DNA of 64,000 nucleotides from Elizabethkingia sp. YR214 (GTDB lineage: Bacteria > Bacteroidota > Bacteroidia > Flavobacteriales > Weeksellaceae): NCBI RefSeq assembly GCF_003058195.1, contig NZ_QBUH01000012.1, forward strand, positions 1-64,000, read 5' to 3'. A program made the position numbers and the translations under genes. This document shows, piece after piece, positions 24,275 to 34,546 of the stretch. The notes beneath the pieces were generated by a model. It was not told the origin of the DNA and did not search any database. It saw nothing but the letters and a program-made list of their open reading frames with translations. Within the stretch, counting starts at the first letter, position 1. Every line of letters begins with the position of its first letter.

Positions 24275-26875
24275 ATGAGGAAATTATTGATGATATTGTT
24301 TGTGTCAGGCTTTAGCCTTTCACAGGCACAGCATCAGCATGAAGGAAATACCGGACAAAAAGCCAACTTACAACAAAGTGCTACAGTACAGAAATATACC
24401 TGTCCTATGCATCCTGAAGTGATAAGCGATAAACCCGGAAAATGCCCTAAATGCGGAATGGAGCTGGTACCTATGAAAGAAGAAAAGAGGATACAGGAAG
24501 ATTTGGACCTGAAAAGGAATCCTAAGAATGGGCTGGTGAATTTTGAAGGCAAGATTGTGCGTTACGATCTCTATGTAAGTGATTCCATGGTGAATTATAC
24601 CGGGAAACATGGTCATGCTTACGCCATTAATGGTCAGCTTCCTGCTCCGACACTCTATTTTACAGAAGGAGATACAGCAGAAATACATGTGCATAACAGA
24701 CTGAAAAAAGAAAATACAGCACTCCACTGGCATGGTGTAATGCTTGAAAACAAAGAAGATGGTATTCCTTTTCTTACCCAGAAACCCATAAAACCTGGTG
24801 AAACCTATGTCTACAGGTTTAAAATCTCACAGAACGGTACATACTGGTATCATTCCCATGAGGGATTGCAGGAGCAAATGGGGATGTATGGGATGCTGGT
24901 TTTCCGGAAAAGAGGCGAAACCGAAGCAGATCGAAAGGTTCAGGCAGATATTCCTGTAATGCTGAGTGAATGGACGGATGAACATCCACATCAGGTAATG
25001 CGCAGGCTGCAGATGGGCGTAGCCGACTGGTATGCGATAAAAAAGAAATCGGTACAAAGTTACTCCGAGGCTATTGCTTCCGGAAATTTCTTTACCAAAC
25101 TGAAAAACGAATGGAAGCGAATGGAGGCTATGGATATCAGCGATGTCTATTATGATAAATTCTTGCTAAACGGACAGCCTTCGACTTCTTATAAAAACCT
25201 CAAGGCAGGTGACAAGGTAAGATTGAGAATTGCGAATGGGGGGGCTTCTTCTTATTTTTGGCTGACGTACGCTGGCGGAAAAATGACAGTAGTAGGAAAT
25301 GATGGTAACGATGTAGAACCTGTAGAGGTTGATAAATTGATCGTCGGAATTTCTGAAACGTATGATGTAGAGGTGACAATTCCTGAGAATAAAAGTTTTG
25401 AATTTCGGGCAACTTCTGAAGACAGAACCGGACATTCATCATTATGGCTGGGTGAAGGAGAAAAAGTTGAAGCTCCGGAACTAAAAAGACTGATGCTTTT
25501 TGAAGGAATGAAAAGTATGAATAACATGATGAAGATGAACGGGGATATGAAGCCAATGAACATGAAAATGGGATTACAAAAGATGGATGCTAATTCAGTA
25601 ATGTATCCTGAAGTACCCGAAGAAGAAAGGAAAGCTACAATGCAGCATCTGAAAGACATGATGAATCCTCCGAAAAAGCTTAAACCTAAAAAAGAAAATC
25701 ATTCAGGAAATGATATGCCGCTAAAGCTCTCTGACTCCAAAGCAGATGAACATGCCGGACATGATATGGGGAATAAAAATGAAGATGCTCCGTTACAACT
25801 TTCAGATTCTAAAGCAGACGAACATGCTGGTCATAATATGGCTGATATGTCAAAAGAAAAACCTGTTATCCTGAATTATGATATGCTGGCATCTACAGAA
25901 ATGACATCATTACCTGCTGATGCTCCTGTAAAAGAGCTGAAATTTACATTGGAAGGGAATATGCGTCGTTATGTATGGTCGCTGGATAATAAAACAGTTA
26001 TAGAAACTGATAAAATTAAGATCAAGCGTGGAGAAATAGTTCGTATTACCTTATATAACAACTCCATGATGCGTCATCCGATGCATCTTCACGGACATGA
26101 TTTCAGAGTAATCAATAGCAAAGGAGATTATGCTCCGTTGAAAAATGTACTGGATCTTATGCCTATGGAGACCGTAACAATAGAGTTTCCTGCAAATCAG
26201 GATGGAGACTGGTTCTTCCACTGTCATATATTATACCACATGATGGCCGGAATGGGAAGGATTTTCAGTTATGAAGATTCAAAACCTAATCCCAATCTTA
26301 CCAATCCTAAGAAAGACTGGAAGGATTTCCTGAAAGATAATCATATGTGGGCTAATACTGCTACTGTAGCATTGGAATCAAGAAGTTCACATGTCGCTGT
26401 AAGAGCAGGAGATGCCCGTTATGAGTTACAAGGAGAATTGCATACCGGATATACCAAAACAAATGGTTATGAAGCTGAGGTTAGATTTGGACGTTATTTA
26501 GGTAAATTCCAATGGCTATATCCGTATGTTGGCTTCCAGACCCGAAGTAGGGACAATGAACCTGGAGATGCGAGAAGAACAATGTTCAATCAGTTGGCAC
26601 AGCATAATAACCGACATGTTTTCACCGCTGGTTTCCAATATATTCTGCCGTGGTTGGTAACAGCAGATGCAAGTGTGGATCAGAATGGTAAGGTAAGATT
26701 AGTATTACAACGTGAGGATATTCCGATAACGCCGAGAATCAGAGGTAATTTTATGGTGAATACAGACCGGGAATACCGATTGGGGCTTAGTTATATTCTT
26801 CAGAAATGGTTGCAGCTATCCTCACATTATGATAGTGATATGGGATGGAGCGCAGGTTTAACTTTTGTTTACTAA
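24275..26875 (+). CDS. Multicopper oxidase with N-terminal metal-binding domain and C-terminal CopB-like barrel, 866 aa
   Basis: The signal peptide is residues 1-18. Residues 40-67 (YTCPMHPEVI, CPKCGMELVPM) are a heavy-metal-binding domain as in Cu ATPases and CusB. Cupredoxin domains follow, with HWHG at 151-154 and WYHSHEG at 191-197. A Met/His-rich insert carries two copies of LSDSKADEHAGH (about 488-527). The C-terminal copper sites are HPMHLHGHDF and HCHILYHMMAGM (from residue 649). Residues from about 690 to 866 have alternating hydrophobic strands and end in F-V-Y, like the outer-membrane barrel of CopB/PcoB. The protein thus joins CopA- and CopB-like parts and probably oxidises Cu(I) in the envelope. 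Confidence 0.9.
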   Translation: MRKLLMILFVSGFSLSQAQHQHEGNTGQKANLQQSATVQKYTCPMHPEVISDKPGKCPKCGMELVPMKEEKRIQEDLDLKRNPKNGLVNFEGKIVRYDLYVSDSMVNYTGKHGHAYAINGQLPAPTLYFTEGDTAEIHVHNRLKKENTALHWHGVMLENKEDGIPFLTQKPIKPGETYVYRFKISQNGTYWYHSHEGLQEQMGMYGMLVFRKRGETEADRKVQADIPVMLSEWTDEHPHQVMRRLQMGVADWYAIKKKSVQSYSEAIASGNFFTKLKNEWKRMEAMDISDVYYDKFLLNGQPSTSYKNLKAGDKVRLRIANGGASSYFWLTYAGGKMTVVGNDGNDVEPVEVDKLIVGISETYDVEVTIPENKSFEFRATSEDRTGHSSLWLGEGEKVEAPELKRLMLFEGMKSMNNMMKMNGDMKPMNMKMGLQKMDANSVMYPEVPEEERKATMQHLKDMMNPPKKLKPKKENHSGNDMPLKLSDSKADEHAGHDMGNKNEDAPLQLSDSKADEHAGHNMADMSKEKPVILNYDMLASTEMTSLPADAPVKELKFTLEGNMRRYVWSLDNKTVIETDKIKIKRGEIVRITLYNNSMMRHPMHLHGHDFRVINSKGDYAPLKNVLDLMPMETVTIEFPANQDGDWFFHCHILYHMMAGMGRIFSYEDSKPNPNLTNPKKDWKDFLKDNHMWANTATVALESRSSHVAVRAGDARYELQGELHTGYTKTNGYEAEVRFGRYLGKFQWLYPYVGFQTRSRDNEPGDARRTMFNQLAQHNNRHVFTAGFQYILPWLVTADASVDQNGKVRLVLQREDIPITPRIRGNFMVNTDREYRLGLSYILQKWLQLSSHYDSDMGWSAGLTFVY

Positions 26876-26918
26876 CTCTGATTACCAGGGTGTAAAACAA
26901 CTGAGAATAAAATATATA

Positions 26919-26963
26919 AAACCGATAATTATTTGATATTTCAAAATAGTTATCGGTTTTTTT
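26919..26963 (+). terminator. Terminator after the multicopper oxidase gene
   Basis: aaaccgataattattt pairs with aaaatagttatcggtttt (small bulge) and is followed by a T-run. Confidence 0.85.
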
Positions 26964-26999
26964 GTAATAATTATTTATCTTCGGGAAAAATTATTGTTT

Positions 27000-27998
27000 A
27001 TGAAGAAAATTGTATTGGCTGTAGGGTCGGCACTTGTTCTTTTTTCATGTGCTGTACAGAACCCTCAGAAAGTATATGAAAGTTCCCTGAAAAGTATTTC
27101 GGCTGAGAACCTGAAACGAGACTTGTATATTATTGCAAGTGATGAAATGCAGGGAAGGGACACTGGCTCTCCGGGACAGAAGAAAGCTGGTGAATACATG
27201 ATAAACCAATACAAAAAGAACGGGATAGGACATCCACCCAGCATGAGTTCTTATTATCAGAAAGTTCCTTCAGAATACATGAGCAAAAGAAAAAAGATCA
27301 ACGATTCTGAAAATATTCTTGCTTACATCGAAGGATCAGAAAAGCCAAACGAAATTATTGTAGTTTCTGCACACTATGACCATGTAGGAATGAACAATGG
27401 CCAGATTTATAATGGTGCTGATGATGACGGATCCGGAACTGTTGGTGTTATGGCAATTGCTGAAGCTTTTCACAAAGCTAAAAAAGCAGGCCATGGACCA
27501 AAGCGTTCTATTTTATTCCTTCACGTAACCGGAGAAGAGAAAGGTCTTTTCGGATCAAGCTATTATTCCGATAATCCAATTTTCCCGTTGGCTAATACTG
27601 TGGCAGATTTGAATATCGACATGATAGGAAGAGTAGACCCATTGCATAAAGATAACCCGAACTTTGTATATGTAGTAGGTTCAGAAATGCTAAGTTCCCA
27701 GTTGAAAGAAGCTGTGGAGAAAGCTAATAAAGCAACACACAACCTGTATCTGGATTATAAATATGATGATCCGAAAGATCCGGACAGAATCTATTACCGT
27801 TCAGACCACTATAATTTTGCAAAGCACAATATTCCGATTGCTTTCTTCTTCGATGGTATCCACGAAGATTATCATAAGCCTACAGATACACCAGATAAAA
27901 TAGATTATCCGTTGTTGATGAAGAGAACTCAGTTAGTATTCACTATAGCATGGGATTTGGCAAACAGACCAGACAGAATTGTTGTAGATAAAAAATAA
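27000..27998 (+). CDS. M28-family zinc peptidase lipoprotein, 332 aa
   Basis: The start is set at the ATG at 27000 (a TTG two codons earlier is less likely). The signal ends in the lipobox LFSC (Cys17), so the enzyme is a lipoprotein. The two-zinc aminopeptidase motifs are in order: SAHYDHVG, GADDDGSG, GEEKGLFGS, IDMIGR and the last ligand in RSDHYNFA. It should release N-terminal amino acids from peptides outside the cytoplasm. Single gene with terminators on both sides. Confidence 0.93.
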   Translation: MKKIVLAVGSALVLFSCAVQNPQKVYESSLKSISAENLKRDLYIIASDEMQGRDTGSPGQKKAGEYMINQYKKNGIGHPPSMSSYYQKVPSEYMSKRKKINDSENILAYIEGSEKPNEIIVVSAHYDHVGMNNGQIYNGADDDGSGTVGVMAIAEAFHKAKKAGHGPKRSILFLHVTGEEKGLFGSSYYSDNPIFPLANTVADLNIDMIGRVDPLHKDNPNFVYVVGSEMLSSQLKEAVEKANKATHNLYLDYKYDDPKDPDRIYYRSDHYNFAKHNIPIAFFFDGIHEDYHKPTDTPDKIDYPLLMKRTQLVFTIAWDLANRPDRIVVDKK

Positions 27999-28031
27999 TG
28001 TTAATATAAAAACATCTGTTTTTATGAAGTG

Positions 28032-28060
28032 GCCGGAGGATTTATTTCTCCGGCTTTTTG
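28032..28060 (+). terminator. Terminator after the M28 peptidase gene
   Basis: gccggag and ctccggc form a 7-bp stem around a 9-base loop, followed by tttttg. Confidence 0.85.
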
Positions 28061-28259
28061 TTTCGGCTAAAAGTGGAAAAGATTACCAGATTAAGAAAGT
28101 AAGGAATACCCTGATAGTACTTTTCTGTTATTGTATCGTGTTGCTTTTATGATGAAATATTATCAATAATTTAAGAACGTTATTGTGGAAATGTTAGTAA
28201 ATAATGCCTTTTATTTTATGTAAAATTCTTATTTTTAAGCAATTATAAAATATAGCCTT

Positions 28260-28511
28260 ATGGAAATAGTGTTAGTAAATAATAACGTTTCCGGTATCGG
28301 AGATAACTTCAGTGATGCAAAGTTTTATTTCGAAAATATCCGAAAGGAACTTTATCAGAAACTATCCGATTACTATGGAAAAGTGAGTCTATGTTTGATG
28401 CCTAACTTCAAGTTTAGTATCAATATCGAAAAATGTGACAATATTGAAGAGGTAAAGAAGATTATTCACGATATGCCGAAGAATCTTCAGGAATGGATTT
28501 TTAAAAAATAG
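28260..28511 (+). CDS. Hypothetical protein, 83 aa
   Basis: A small soluble protein (MEIVLVNNNVSGIGDNFSD onward) ending in a charged helix. No family is recognised and no signal peptide is seen. A clear terminator follows and an AT-rich gap of about 200 bases precedes it, so it is an independent unit. The sequence just upstream (28190-28208) is a partial echo of its first codons, which may be a short duplication. Confidence 0.65.
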   Translation: MEIVLVNNNVSGIGDNFSDAKFYFENIRKELYQKLSDYYGKVSLCLMPNFKFSINIEKCDNIEEVKKIIHDMPKNLQEWIFKK

Positions 28512-28533
28512 AAATAGAATTAAATGACAATTA

Positions 28534-28557
28534 AAGCCTCCGTAAGGAGGCTTTTTT
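28534..28557 (+). terminator. Terminator
   Basis: aagcctcc-gtaa-ggaggctt, a perfect 8-bp stem with GTAA loop, followed by tttt. Confidence 0.9.
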
Positions 28558-28602
28558 AGTTTATATTCTGTCGAACTAGTCCGGAATATTTTATAATATT
28601 CT

Positions 28603-28669
28603 TGCCTGAAAATCAAAATATTGGATTTCTGTGCCTATTTTAGGTGAGTATACTGCCTGAAAATCAGGC
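28603..28669. repeat. Two copies of TGCCTGAAAATCA, the second within a hairpin
   Basis: The 13-base word occurs at 28603-28615 and 28654-28666. The second copy forms the perfect hairpin gcctga-aaa-tcaggc. No T-run follows in either direction. The rest of the gap 28560-28870 holds nothing else I can recognise apart from the promoter of the riboswitch transcript, probably near 28830-28845. Confidence 0.4.
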
Positions 28670-28874
28670 GAAAAATGCCATTGTATCGGGGTGAAATAAA
28701 TTATTTACTGCATAGATACAAAATATCAATAATGCCCTTACAGACGAAGATCCGGCTTTTGGTTCGCTTTAAAATATAAATAATTTCCAGCTCCGAACTG
28801 AAATATTTACAAATGATAGGCAAAATTTTCTATATTTAGAACAGGAACAAATTCTTTTGTTTCTAATATCAACC

Positions 28875-29075
28875 GGAATTGGTTACACTTAGATGTGTAT
28901 TAAAAGGGAATCGTGTGAAAATCACGAACTGTCGCGCAACTGTAAGTAACAATACATAAGGTTATTATCAACAATAAGTTCACTGTTCATTCAACAGAAT
29001 GGGAAGAACGATGATAACTGTTACAAGTCAGGAGACCTGCCTTTTTTCGAATTGACGATGCTTTCGCGGTCTGAA
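28875..29075 (+). ncRNA. Cobalamin riboswitch upstream of prpBCD
   Basis: The 5' part ggaattggttacactt, the segment gggaatcgtgtgaaaatcac and the core gcgcaactgtaag are followed by the B12 box aagtcaggagacctgcc (29024-29040), a near-perfect match to the conserved 3' half of the aptamer. The bases after it (gacgatgctttcgcgg) are the usual tail of Bacteroidota B12 leaders. The first gene downstream is prpB, about 300 bases away on the same strand, with no other gene between. Confidence 0.93.
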
Positions 29076-29378
29076 GCTTATAGTCAGGTATGATACGTAT
29101 TTTGTTTTTTGATAATAGTAAAAAAGAAGCATATTCTGGTATTACCCAACATTATTATCATTTCACAGGAATGATATACACAGAGTCATCTTATCTTCTG
29201 TAGTATATCCCGTATTCTGATCCTCTTAGTATTCCCCGTAAAAGTTTTTAGAAAGCTTACAAAGAATGTAATTCTGGTTTTTAATCGGACTAACTGACTT
29301 TGAAATTCTGATGTCCCAAAGGATAGAAAGCAACAGGCTTTACAGATAGAAAAACATGAAATTAACAATAGTATTGAA
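29076..29378 (+). promoter_or_regulatory. Long leader between B12 aptamer and prpB
   Basis: About 300 bases without a recognised gene. A 37-codon frame runs from an ATG at 29090 to a TAG at 29201-29203, preceded by agtcagg; it resembles nothing known and could be a leader peptide or chance. No classic terminator hairpin is evident, so the way the aptamer acts on prpB is not visible. Confidence 0.45.
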
Positions 29379-30284
29379 ATGAGTAAAAATGCGAGTTTAG
29401 GATCTCCCGGTTTACGATTCCGGGAGGCAATGCAAAAAGAAAATCCTCTTCAGATCGTAGGTGCTGTTAATGCTAACCATGCATTACTAGCCCAGCAGGC
29501 AGGTTTTAATGCAATATACCTTTCAGGAGGTGGAGTAGCAGCGGGTTCACTAGGAGTTCCGGATCTGGGTATTACAACATTGGATGATGTACTTACAGAC
29601 ATTCAGCGTATTACAAATGTTTGCGATCTGCCTTTATTGGTAGATGTTGATACCGGTTTCGGTCCATCTGCCTTTAATATTGCCCGTACAGTAACTTCCT
29701 TGATTAAAGCCGGAGCAGCTGCTTTACACATTGAAGACCAGGTTGGTGCGAAACGTTGTGGTCATCGTCCGGGTAAAGAACTGGTAAGCAAAGAGGAAAT
29801 GTCGGACAGGCTGAAAGCAGCAACAGATGCCCGCACAGACGACAATTTTGTGATCGGTGCCCGCACAGATGCTTTCGCTAATGAAGGGCTGGAAAAAACA
29901 TTGGAACGTGCTGTAGCTTATAAAGAGGCAGGGGCCGACTTTATTTTTGCAGAAGCTGTTCCTGATCTTGGTGTTTATCAAAAATTCGTAGATGCTACAG
30001 GTATTCCTGTATTGGCAAATATTACCGAATTCGGGATGATTAAAATGTACACTGTGGACGAGCTGAAAGCTGCCGGGGTAGGGCTGGTATTATATCCGCT
30101 GTCTGCCTTCCGCGCTGCAAACAAGGCAGCCCTCAATGTATATGAACATATCCGCAAAGATGGTACACAGGCCAATGTATTGGATACGATGCAAACGAGA
30201 GAAGAACTGTATGCCAGTATTGGCTACTACGATTATGAGCAAAAATTAGATAAACTGTTTAAAACAAACCAAGATGTCAAGTAA
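29379..30284 (+). CDS. prpB: Methylisocitrate lyase
   Basis: Cleaves 2-methylisocitrate to pyruvate and succinate, the last step of the methylcitrate cycle for propionyl-CoA. The 301 aa contain the family signature [13 protein letters not shown] with the catalytic cysteine, [12 protein letters not shown] for Mg binding and DQVGAKRCG. It is the first gene of prpBCD; its end overlaps the prpC start by 11 bases. The cobalamin riboswitch upstream suggests that B12 lowers its expression. Confidence 0.96.
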   Translation: MSKNASLGSPGLRFREAMQKENPLQIVGAVNANHALLAQQAGFNAIYLSGGGVAAGSLGVPDLGITTLDDVLTDIQRITNVCDLPLLVDVDTGFGPSAFNIARTVTSLIKAGAAALHIEDQVGAKRCGHRPGKELVSKEEMSDRLKAATDARTDDNFVIGARTDAFANEGLEKTLERAVAYKEAGADFIFAEAVPDLGVYQKFVDATGIPVLANITEFGMIKMYTVDELKAAGVGLVLYPLSAFRAANKAALNVYEHIRKDGTQANVLDTMQTREELYASIGYYDYEQKLDKLFKTNQDVK

Positions 30285-31425
30285 CGAAGGAACTTTCAAA
30301 CCTAAAAAAAGTGTAGCTCTTTCGGGAGTAGTGGCAGGAAATACAGCGCTTTGCAGCGTCGGCAAAAGCGGAAACGATTTACATTACAGAGGTTATAATA
30401 TTCTTGATCTGGCCGTGAAAGCTCAGTTCGAAGAAGTTGCTTACCTGCTTATATACGGCCAGCTGCCTACAGAAGCACAATTGAAAAATTATAAATCTAA
30501 GCTAAAATCACTGAGAGGCCTGCCTAACTCCGTTAGAAACATTCTGAAAAGTATTCCTGCGGCTGCACATCCGATGGATGTAATGCGTTCTATGGTTTCG
30601 GCTATTGGAAGTATACAACCGGAGAAAGACGATCATAATGTGGCAGGAGCAAGAGATATTGCTGACAAATTATTAGCTTCCTTCAGTTCAGGCTTATTAT
30701 ACTGGTATCATTACAGCCATAACGGGAAAGAAATAGAAGTAAATACTGATGATGATACAATTGGCGGTCACTTTCTGCATTTGTTACATGGTAAAGTGCC
30801 TTCTGAATCCTGGGTAAAAGCCATGCAGATTTCACTTAACCTGTATGCTGAACACGAATTTAATGCATCTACTTTTACAAGTAGGGTTATTGCCGGAACA
30901 GGTTCAGACTTTTATTCTGCTATTACAGGAGCAATTGGAGCGTTAAGAGGCCCGAAACATGGCGGGGCTAATGAGGTTGCTTTTGAAATACAAAGCAGGT
31001 ATAACTCTCCGGATGAAGCTGAAGCAGATATCCGCCAACGGATCACTAATAAGGAAGTGATCATAGGTTTTGGTCATCCTGTTTATACAATATCAGATCC
31101 AAGAAATGTAGTTATCAAGGAAGTTGCAAGAGAGCTTTCCGAAGAGTCAGGCGATATGTTGCTATTTAATATTGCCGAAAGACTGGAAGCAGTAATGTGG
31201 GAAGAAAAGAAAATGTTTCCCAATCTGGATTGGTTCTCGGCAGTATCATACCATCAGATGGGAGTACCAACATTAATGTTTACACCATTGTTTGTTATTT
31301 CCAGAGTTACAGGATGGAGTGCTCATATCATAGAGCAAAGACAAGATGGAAAAATAATCAGGCCAAGTGCTAATTACATTGGACCAGAGAATAAAGAATT
31401 TGTCTCTATTACAGACAGAAAGTAA
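30274..31425 (+). CDS. prpC: 2-methylcitrate synthase
   Basis: Condenses propionyl-CoA with oxaloacetate. The 383 aa form a citrate-synthase fold of the short (type II-like) kind with active-site segments [38 protein letters not shown] and [10 protein letters not shown]. PrpC rather than GltA is chosen because it overlaps prpB and is followed by prpD. The start overlaps prpB by 11 bases, implying translational coupling. Confidence 0.94.
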   Translation: MSSNEGTFKPKKSVALSGVVAGNTALCSVGKSGNDLHYRGYNILDLAVKAQFEEVAYLLIYGQLPTEAQLKNYKSKLKSLRGLPNSVRNILKSIPAAAHPMDVMRSMVSAIGSIQPEKDDHNVAGARDIADKLLASFSSGLLYWYHYSHNGKEIEVNTDDDTIGGHFLHLLHGKVPSESWVKAMQISLNLYAEHEFNASTFTSRVIAGTGSDFYSAITGAIGALRGPKHGGANEVAFEIQSRYNSPDEAEADIRQRITNKEVIIGFGHPVYTISDPRNVVIKEVARELSEESGDMLLFNIAERLEAVMWEEKKMFPNLDWFSAVSYHQMGVPTLMFTPLFVISRVTGWSAHIIEQRQDGKIIRPSANYIGPENKEFVSITDRK

Positions 31426-31473
31426 ACCTACTAAACCCTTTAAGTAATAAATAACATTCAATTTTAAACTACA

Positions 31474-32922
31474 ATGAGTCATATATCAAACGAAAGACCG
31501 CAACCAGATCATGTTTTAACAGCTATTGCGGATTATGTACTGAACTACGAAATAAAGAATGATTTAGCCTGGAAAACCGCACACTATTGTCTATTGGACA
31601 CGATAGGATGTGGCTTGGAGGCATTAACATATCCGGCATGTACCAAATTGCTGGGCCCAATTGTAAAAGGAACCATTGTACCCAATGGCGCTAAAGTACC
31701 GGGAACACAGTTTCAGCTGGACCCGGTTCAGGCTGCTTTTAATATAGGTGCAATTATTCGCTGGTTAGATTTTAATGATACCTGGCTGGCCGCTGAATGG
31801 GGACATCCTTCCGATAACCTGGGTGGAATTCTGGCAACGGCAGACTGGTTGTCGAGAACCAATATAGCAGAAGGTAAAAAGCCTCTGAAAATAAAACAGG
31901 TATTGGAAGCCATGATTATGGCACATGAGATTCAAGGGATAATTGCTTTAGAGAATTCATTTAATAAAGTTGGTCTGGATCATGTGTTGTTAGTGAAATT
32001 GGCTTCCACAGCTGTTGTCGGAAAACTGATTGGCCTTACCAGAGACGAACTGATTAATGCTGTTTCACTTGCATTTGTAGATGGGCAGTCTCTAAGAACA
32101 TACCGACATGCACCTAATACAGGGAGTCGTAAATCCTGGGCAGCAGGTGATGCTACTTCCAGAGCAGTCCGTCTGGCATTAATTGCCAAAACAGGGGAAA
32201 TGGGCTATCCCTCTGTTCTGACCGCAAAAACATGGGGGTTTTATGATGTTTCCTTCAAGGGAAATGAGTTTAAATTCCAGAGAGAATATGGTTCTTATGT
32301 TATGGAAAATGTATTATTCAAAATTTCTTTCCCTGCAGAATTCCACTCTCAGACAGCTGTAGAAGTGGCCATGACACTTCATAAAAAGCTGAACGAATTA
32401 GGAAAAACAACTGCAGATATCCGCAAAATTACAATCCGCACACATGAAGCTGCTATCCGTATTATTGATAAAAAAGGACCTCTGAATAATCCGGCAGACC
32501 GCGATCATTGTCTTCAGTATATGATTGCTGTACCTCTTATCTTCGGAAGGCTTACGGCAGCAGATTATGAAGACAACATAGCATCTGATGAAAGAATAGA
32601 TATTCTGCGAGGCAAAATGGAATGTGTAGAAGATGTACAGTTTACTAAAGATTATCATGATCCTGAAAAACGTTCCATAGCCAATGCACTTACTGTTGAA
32701 CTAAATGACGGAACGATACTGGACGAAATAATTGTTGAATATCCTATCGGGCACAAACGCAGAAGAGAAGAAGGTATTCCGGAGCTGATTAAAAAATATA
32801 AAGTTAATCTGGCTCGTATTTTCCCTGAAAAACAACAGCGGATTTTACTGGAAAAATCACTGGATTACAATACACTGGTGAATCTTGACGTAAACGAATT
32901 TGTCGATTTACTAGTGATTTAA
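31474..32922 (+). CDS. prpD: 2-methylcitrate dehydratase
   Basis: Dehydrates 2-methylcitrate to methylaconitate. The 482 aa belong to the MmgE/PrpD family, with [10 protein letters not shown] near the N-terminus, [27 protein letters not shown] and [17 protein letters not shown]. It needs no iron-sulphur cluster, unlike AcnD. The rehydration to methylisocitrate would rest on an aconitase elsewhere. It closes the prpBCD unit; a terminator follows. Confidence 0.95.
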   Translation: MSHISNERPQPDHVLTAIADYVLNYEIKNDLAWKTAHYCLLDTIGCGLEALTYPACTKLLGPIVKGTIVPNGAKVPGTQFQLDPVQAAFNIGAIIRWLDFNDTWLAAEWGHPSDNLGGILATADWLSRTNIAEGKKPLKIKQVLEAMIMAHEIQGIIALENSFNKVGLDHVLLVKLASTAVVGKLIGLTRDELINAVSLAFVDGQSLRTYRHAPNTGSRKSWAAGDATSRAVRLALIAKTGEMGYPSVLTAKTWGFYDVSFKGNEFKFQREYGSYVMENVLFKISFPAEFHSQTAVEVAMTLHKKLNELGKTTADIRKITIRTHEAAIRIIDKKGPLNNPADRDHCLQYMIAVPLIFGRLTAADYEDNIASDERIDILRGKMECVEDVQFTKDYHDPEKRSIANALTVELNDGTILDEIIVEYPIGHKRRREEGIPELIKKYKVNLARIFPEKQQRILLEKSLDYNTLVNLDVNEFVDLLVI

Positions 32923-32931
32923 ACTATACTG

Positions 32932-32978
32932 AACGGAAAGTTAAGGACCGTTCTGGTAACCTTAGCTTTCCGTTTTTA
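32932..32978 (+). terminator. Terminator after prpD
   Basis: aacggaaag and ctttcccgtt-type arm (ctttccgtt, 32966-32974) form a 9-bp stem extended by ttaagg/cctta, followed by tttta. It separates the riboswitch-controlled prpBCD from the mms genes. Confidence 0.83.
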
Positions 32979-33004
32979 TACCATTTACACCAATCCTATT
33001 TATA

Positions 33005-34501
33005 ATGTCAGAAAAAATAAAAATATTAATAAACGGTGCTTTTACAGAAAGTAAAACTACCGAATACTTACCTGTGGAAAACCCGGCAACACAAGAAACT
33101 ATTGCTGAGGTTCCGCTAACCTTGTTGTCTGAGATAGATGAAGCTATTGAAACAGCATCTGCAGCCTTTAAAATATGGAAGGAAGTTGCTACTCCTGAGC
33201 GGGCACGGCTTTTTCTTAAATATCAGCAACTCCTGAAAGAACATCAGAAAGAACTTGCAGAAATACTTTCCAAAGAAAACGGTAAAACCTTTGCCGATGC
33301 AATGGGAGATGTATGGCGCGGTATAGAGGTGGTAGAGCATGCTTGCAATATTCCTACACTGATGATGGGGGAGACAGTAGAAAATGTAGCCAGAGCAGTA
33401 GATACTTATAGTTACGTACAGCCATTAGGCGTATGTGCAGGTATTACACCATTCAACTTTCCGGCAATGATTCCGTTATGGATGTTTCCTATGGCTATTG
33501 CCTGTGGAAATACTTTTATCCTAAAGCCATCGGAACAGACACCTATGACTTCTGTGAGAATGGCAGAGCTATTCTATGAAGCAGGCTTCCCGAAAGGTAT
33601 ACTGAATATTGTTCATGGTGCCAAAGATCAGGTGAATCATCTTCTGAACCATCCTGATATAAGGGCTATTTCTTTTGTAGGATCGGTTCCTGTTGCAGAG
33701 CATGTTTATAGAACAGGAACGCATAACCTGAAGCGGGTACAGGCTTTTGGTGGGGCTAAAAACCATATGGTTGTAATGCCTGATGCCAACAAAGAGCAGG
33801 TTATTAATAATCTGGTTGGGGCTTCTTGTGGAGCAGCTGGACAACGCTGTATGGCAATTAGTGTAGCTGTTTTGGTGGGTGAGGCTCAGAACTGGACCGA
33901 TGATATCAAAAAAGCATTAAGCAATATTAAACCTGGTGTGTGGTCCGATGACTCTGCAGCTTATGGTCCGCTGATCAACAAACAATCTAAAGAAAAGGTT
34001 CTGAGGCTTATCCAGAGTGCATACAATCAGGGTGCAGAAGTATTGCTGGATGGCAGTGTCTGTACTGTAGAAGGTTATGAGAACGGATATTTTGTAGGGC
34101 CGACTTTGTTTAGTAATGTTTCGGTAGATATGGATATTTACAAAGAAGAAATTTTTGGGCCCGCATTGTTGCTGTTAAAGGCTGATACATTGGATGAGGC
34201 TATAAAGATTATTAATGCCAATCCTTATGGTAACGGAACCTCTATTTTTACTAATTCCGGAGCAGCAGCCCGGAAGTTTCAGCATGAAATAGAAGTTGGA
34301 CAGATCGGGATTAATCTTCCGATACCGGTTCCTTTACCATTCTTTTCTTTTACAGGCTGGCGCAAATCGTTTTTCGGAGATCTGCATTCCTACGGAAAGC
34401 AAGGAGTGCGGTTTTATACAGAGACCAAGACAATTACTGCACGCTGGTTCGAGGAGGATGTACCGGGAGGCAATGTAAACATGACTATAGCTTTAAAATA
34501 A
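33005..34501 (+). CDS. mmsA: Methylmalonate-semialdehyde dehydrogenase (CoA-acylating)
   Basis: Converts methylmalonate semialdehyde from valine to propionyl-CoA, CO2 and NADH. The 498-aa aldehyde-dehydrogenase fold carries the family-specific [19 protein letters not shown] and the catalytic cysteine in [12 protein letters not shown] contacts lie in [10 protein letters not shown]. It opens the valine-catabolic run 33005-38531, with its own start after the prpD terminator, so it is probably not under the B12 riboswitch. Its product feeds prpC. Confidence 0.96.
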   Translation: MSEKIKILINGAFTESKTTEYLPVENPATQETIAEVPLTLLSEIDEAIETASAAFKIWKEVATPERARLFLKYQQLLKEHQKELAEILSKENGKTFADAMGDVWRGIEVVEHACNIPTLMMGETVENVARAVDTYSYVQPLGVCAGITPFNFPAMIPLWMFPMAIACGNTFILKPSEQTPMTSVRMAELFYEAGFPKGILNIVHGAKDQVNHLLNHPDIRAISFVGSVPVAEHVYRTGTHNLKRVQAFGGAKNHMVVMPDANKEQVINNLVGASCGAAGQRCMAISVAVLVGEAQNWTDDIKKALSNIKPGVWSDDSAAYGPLINKQSKEKVLRLIQSAYNQGAEVLLDGSVCTVEGYENGYFVGPTLFSNVSVDMDIYKEEIFGPALLLLKADTLDEAIKIINANPYGNGTSIFTNSGAAARKFQHEIEVGQIGINLPIPVPLPFFSFTGWRKSFFGDLHSYGKQGVRFYTETKTITARWFEEDVPGGNVNMTIALK

Positions 34502-34546
34502 TGAGCTGAACATATATTCAGTATTCAATTTTTAACCGAATAAGAT

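Noticed and set aside
24368-25659. Several antisense reading frames of 72-135 codons opposite the multicopper oxidase gene
   Set aside because: They lie opposite a strongly supported coding frame, have no start context or family features and read as typical shadows of a codon-biased gene.
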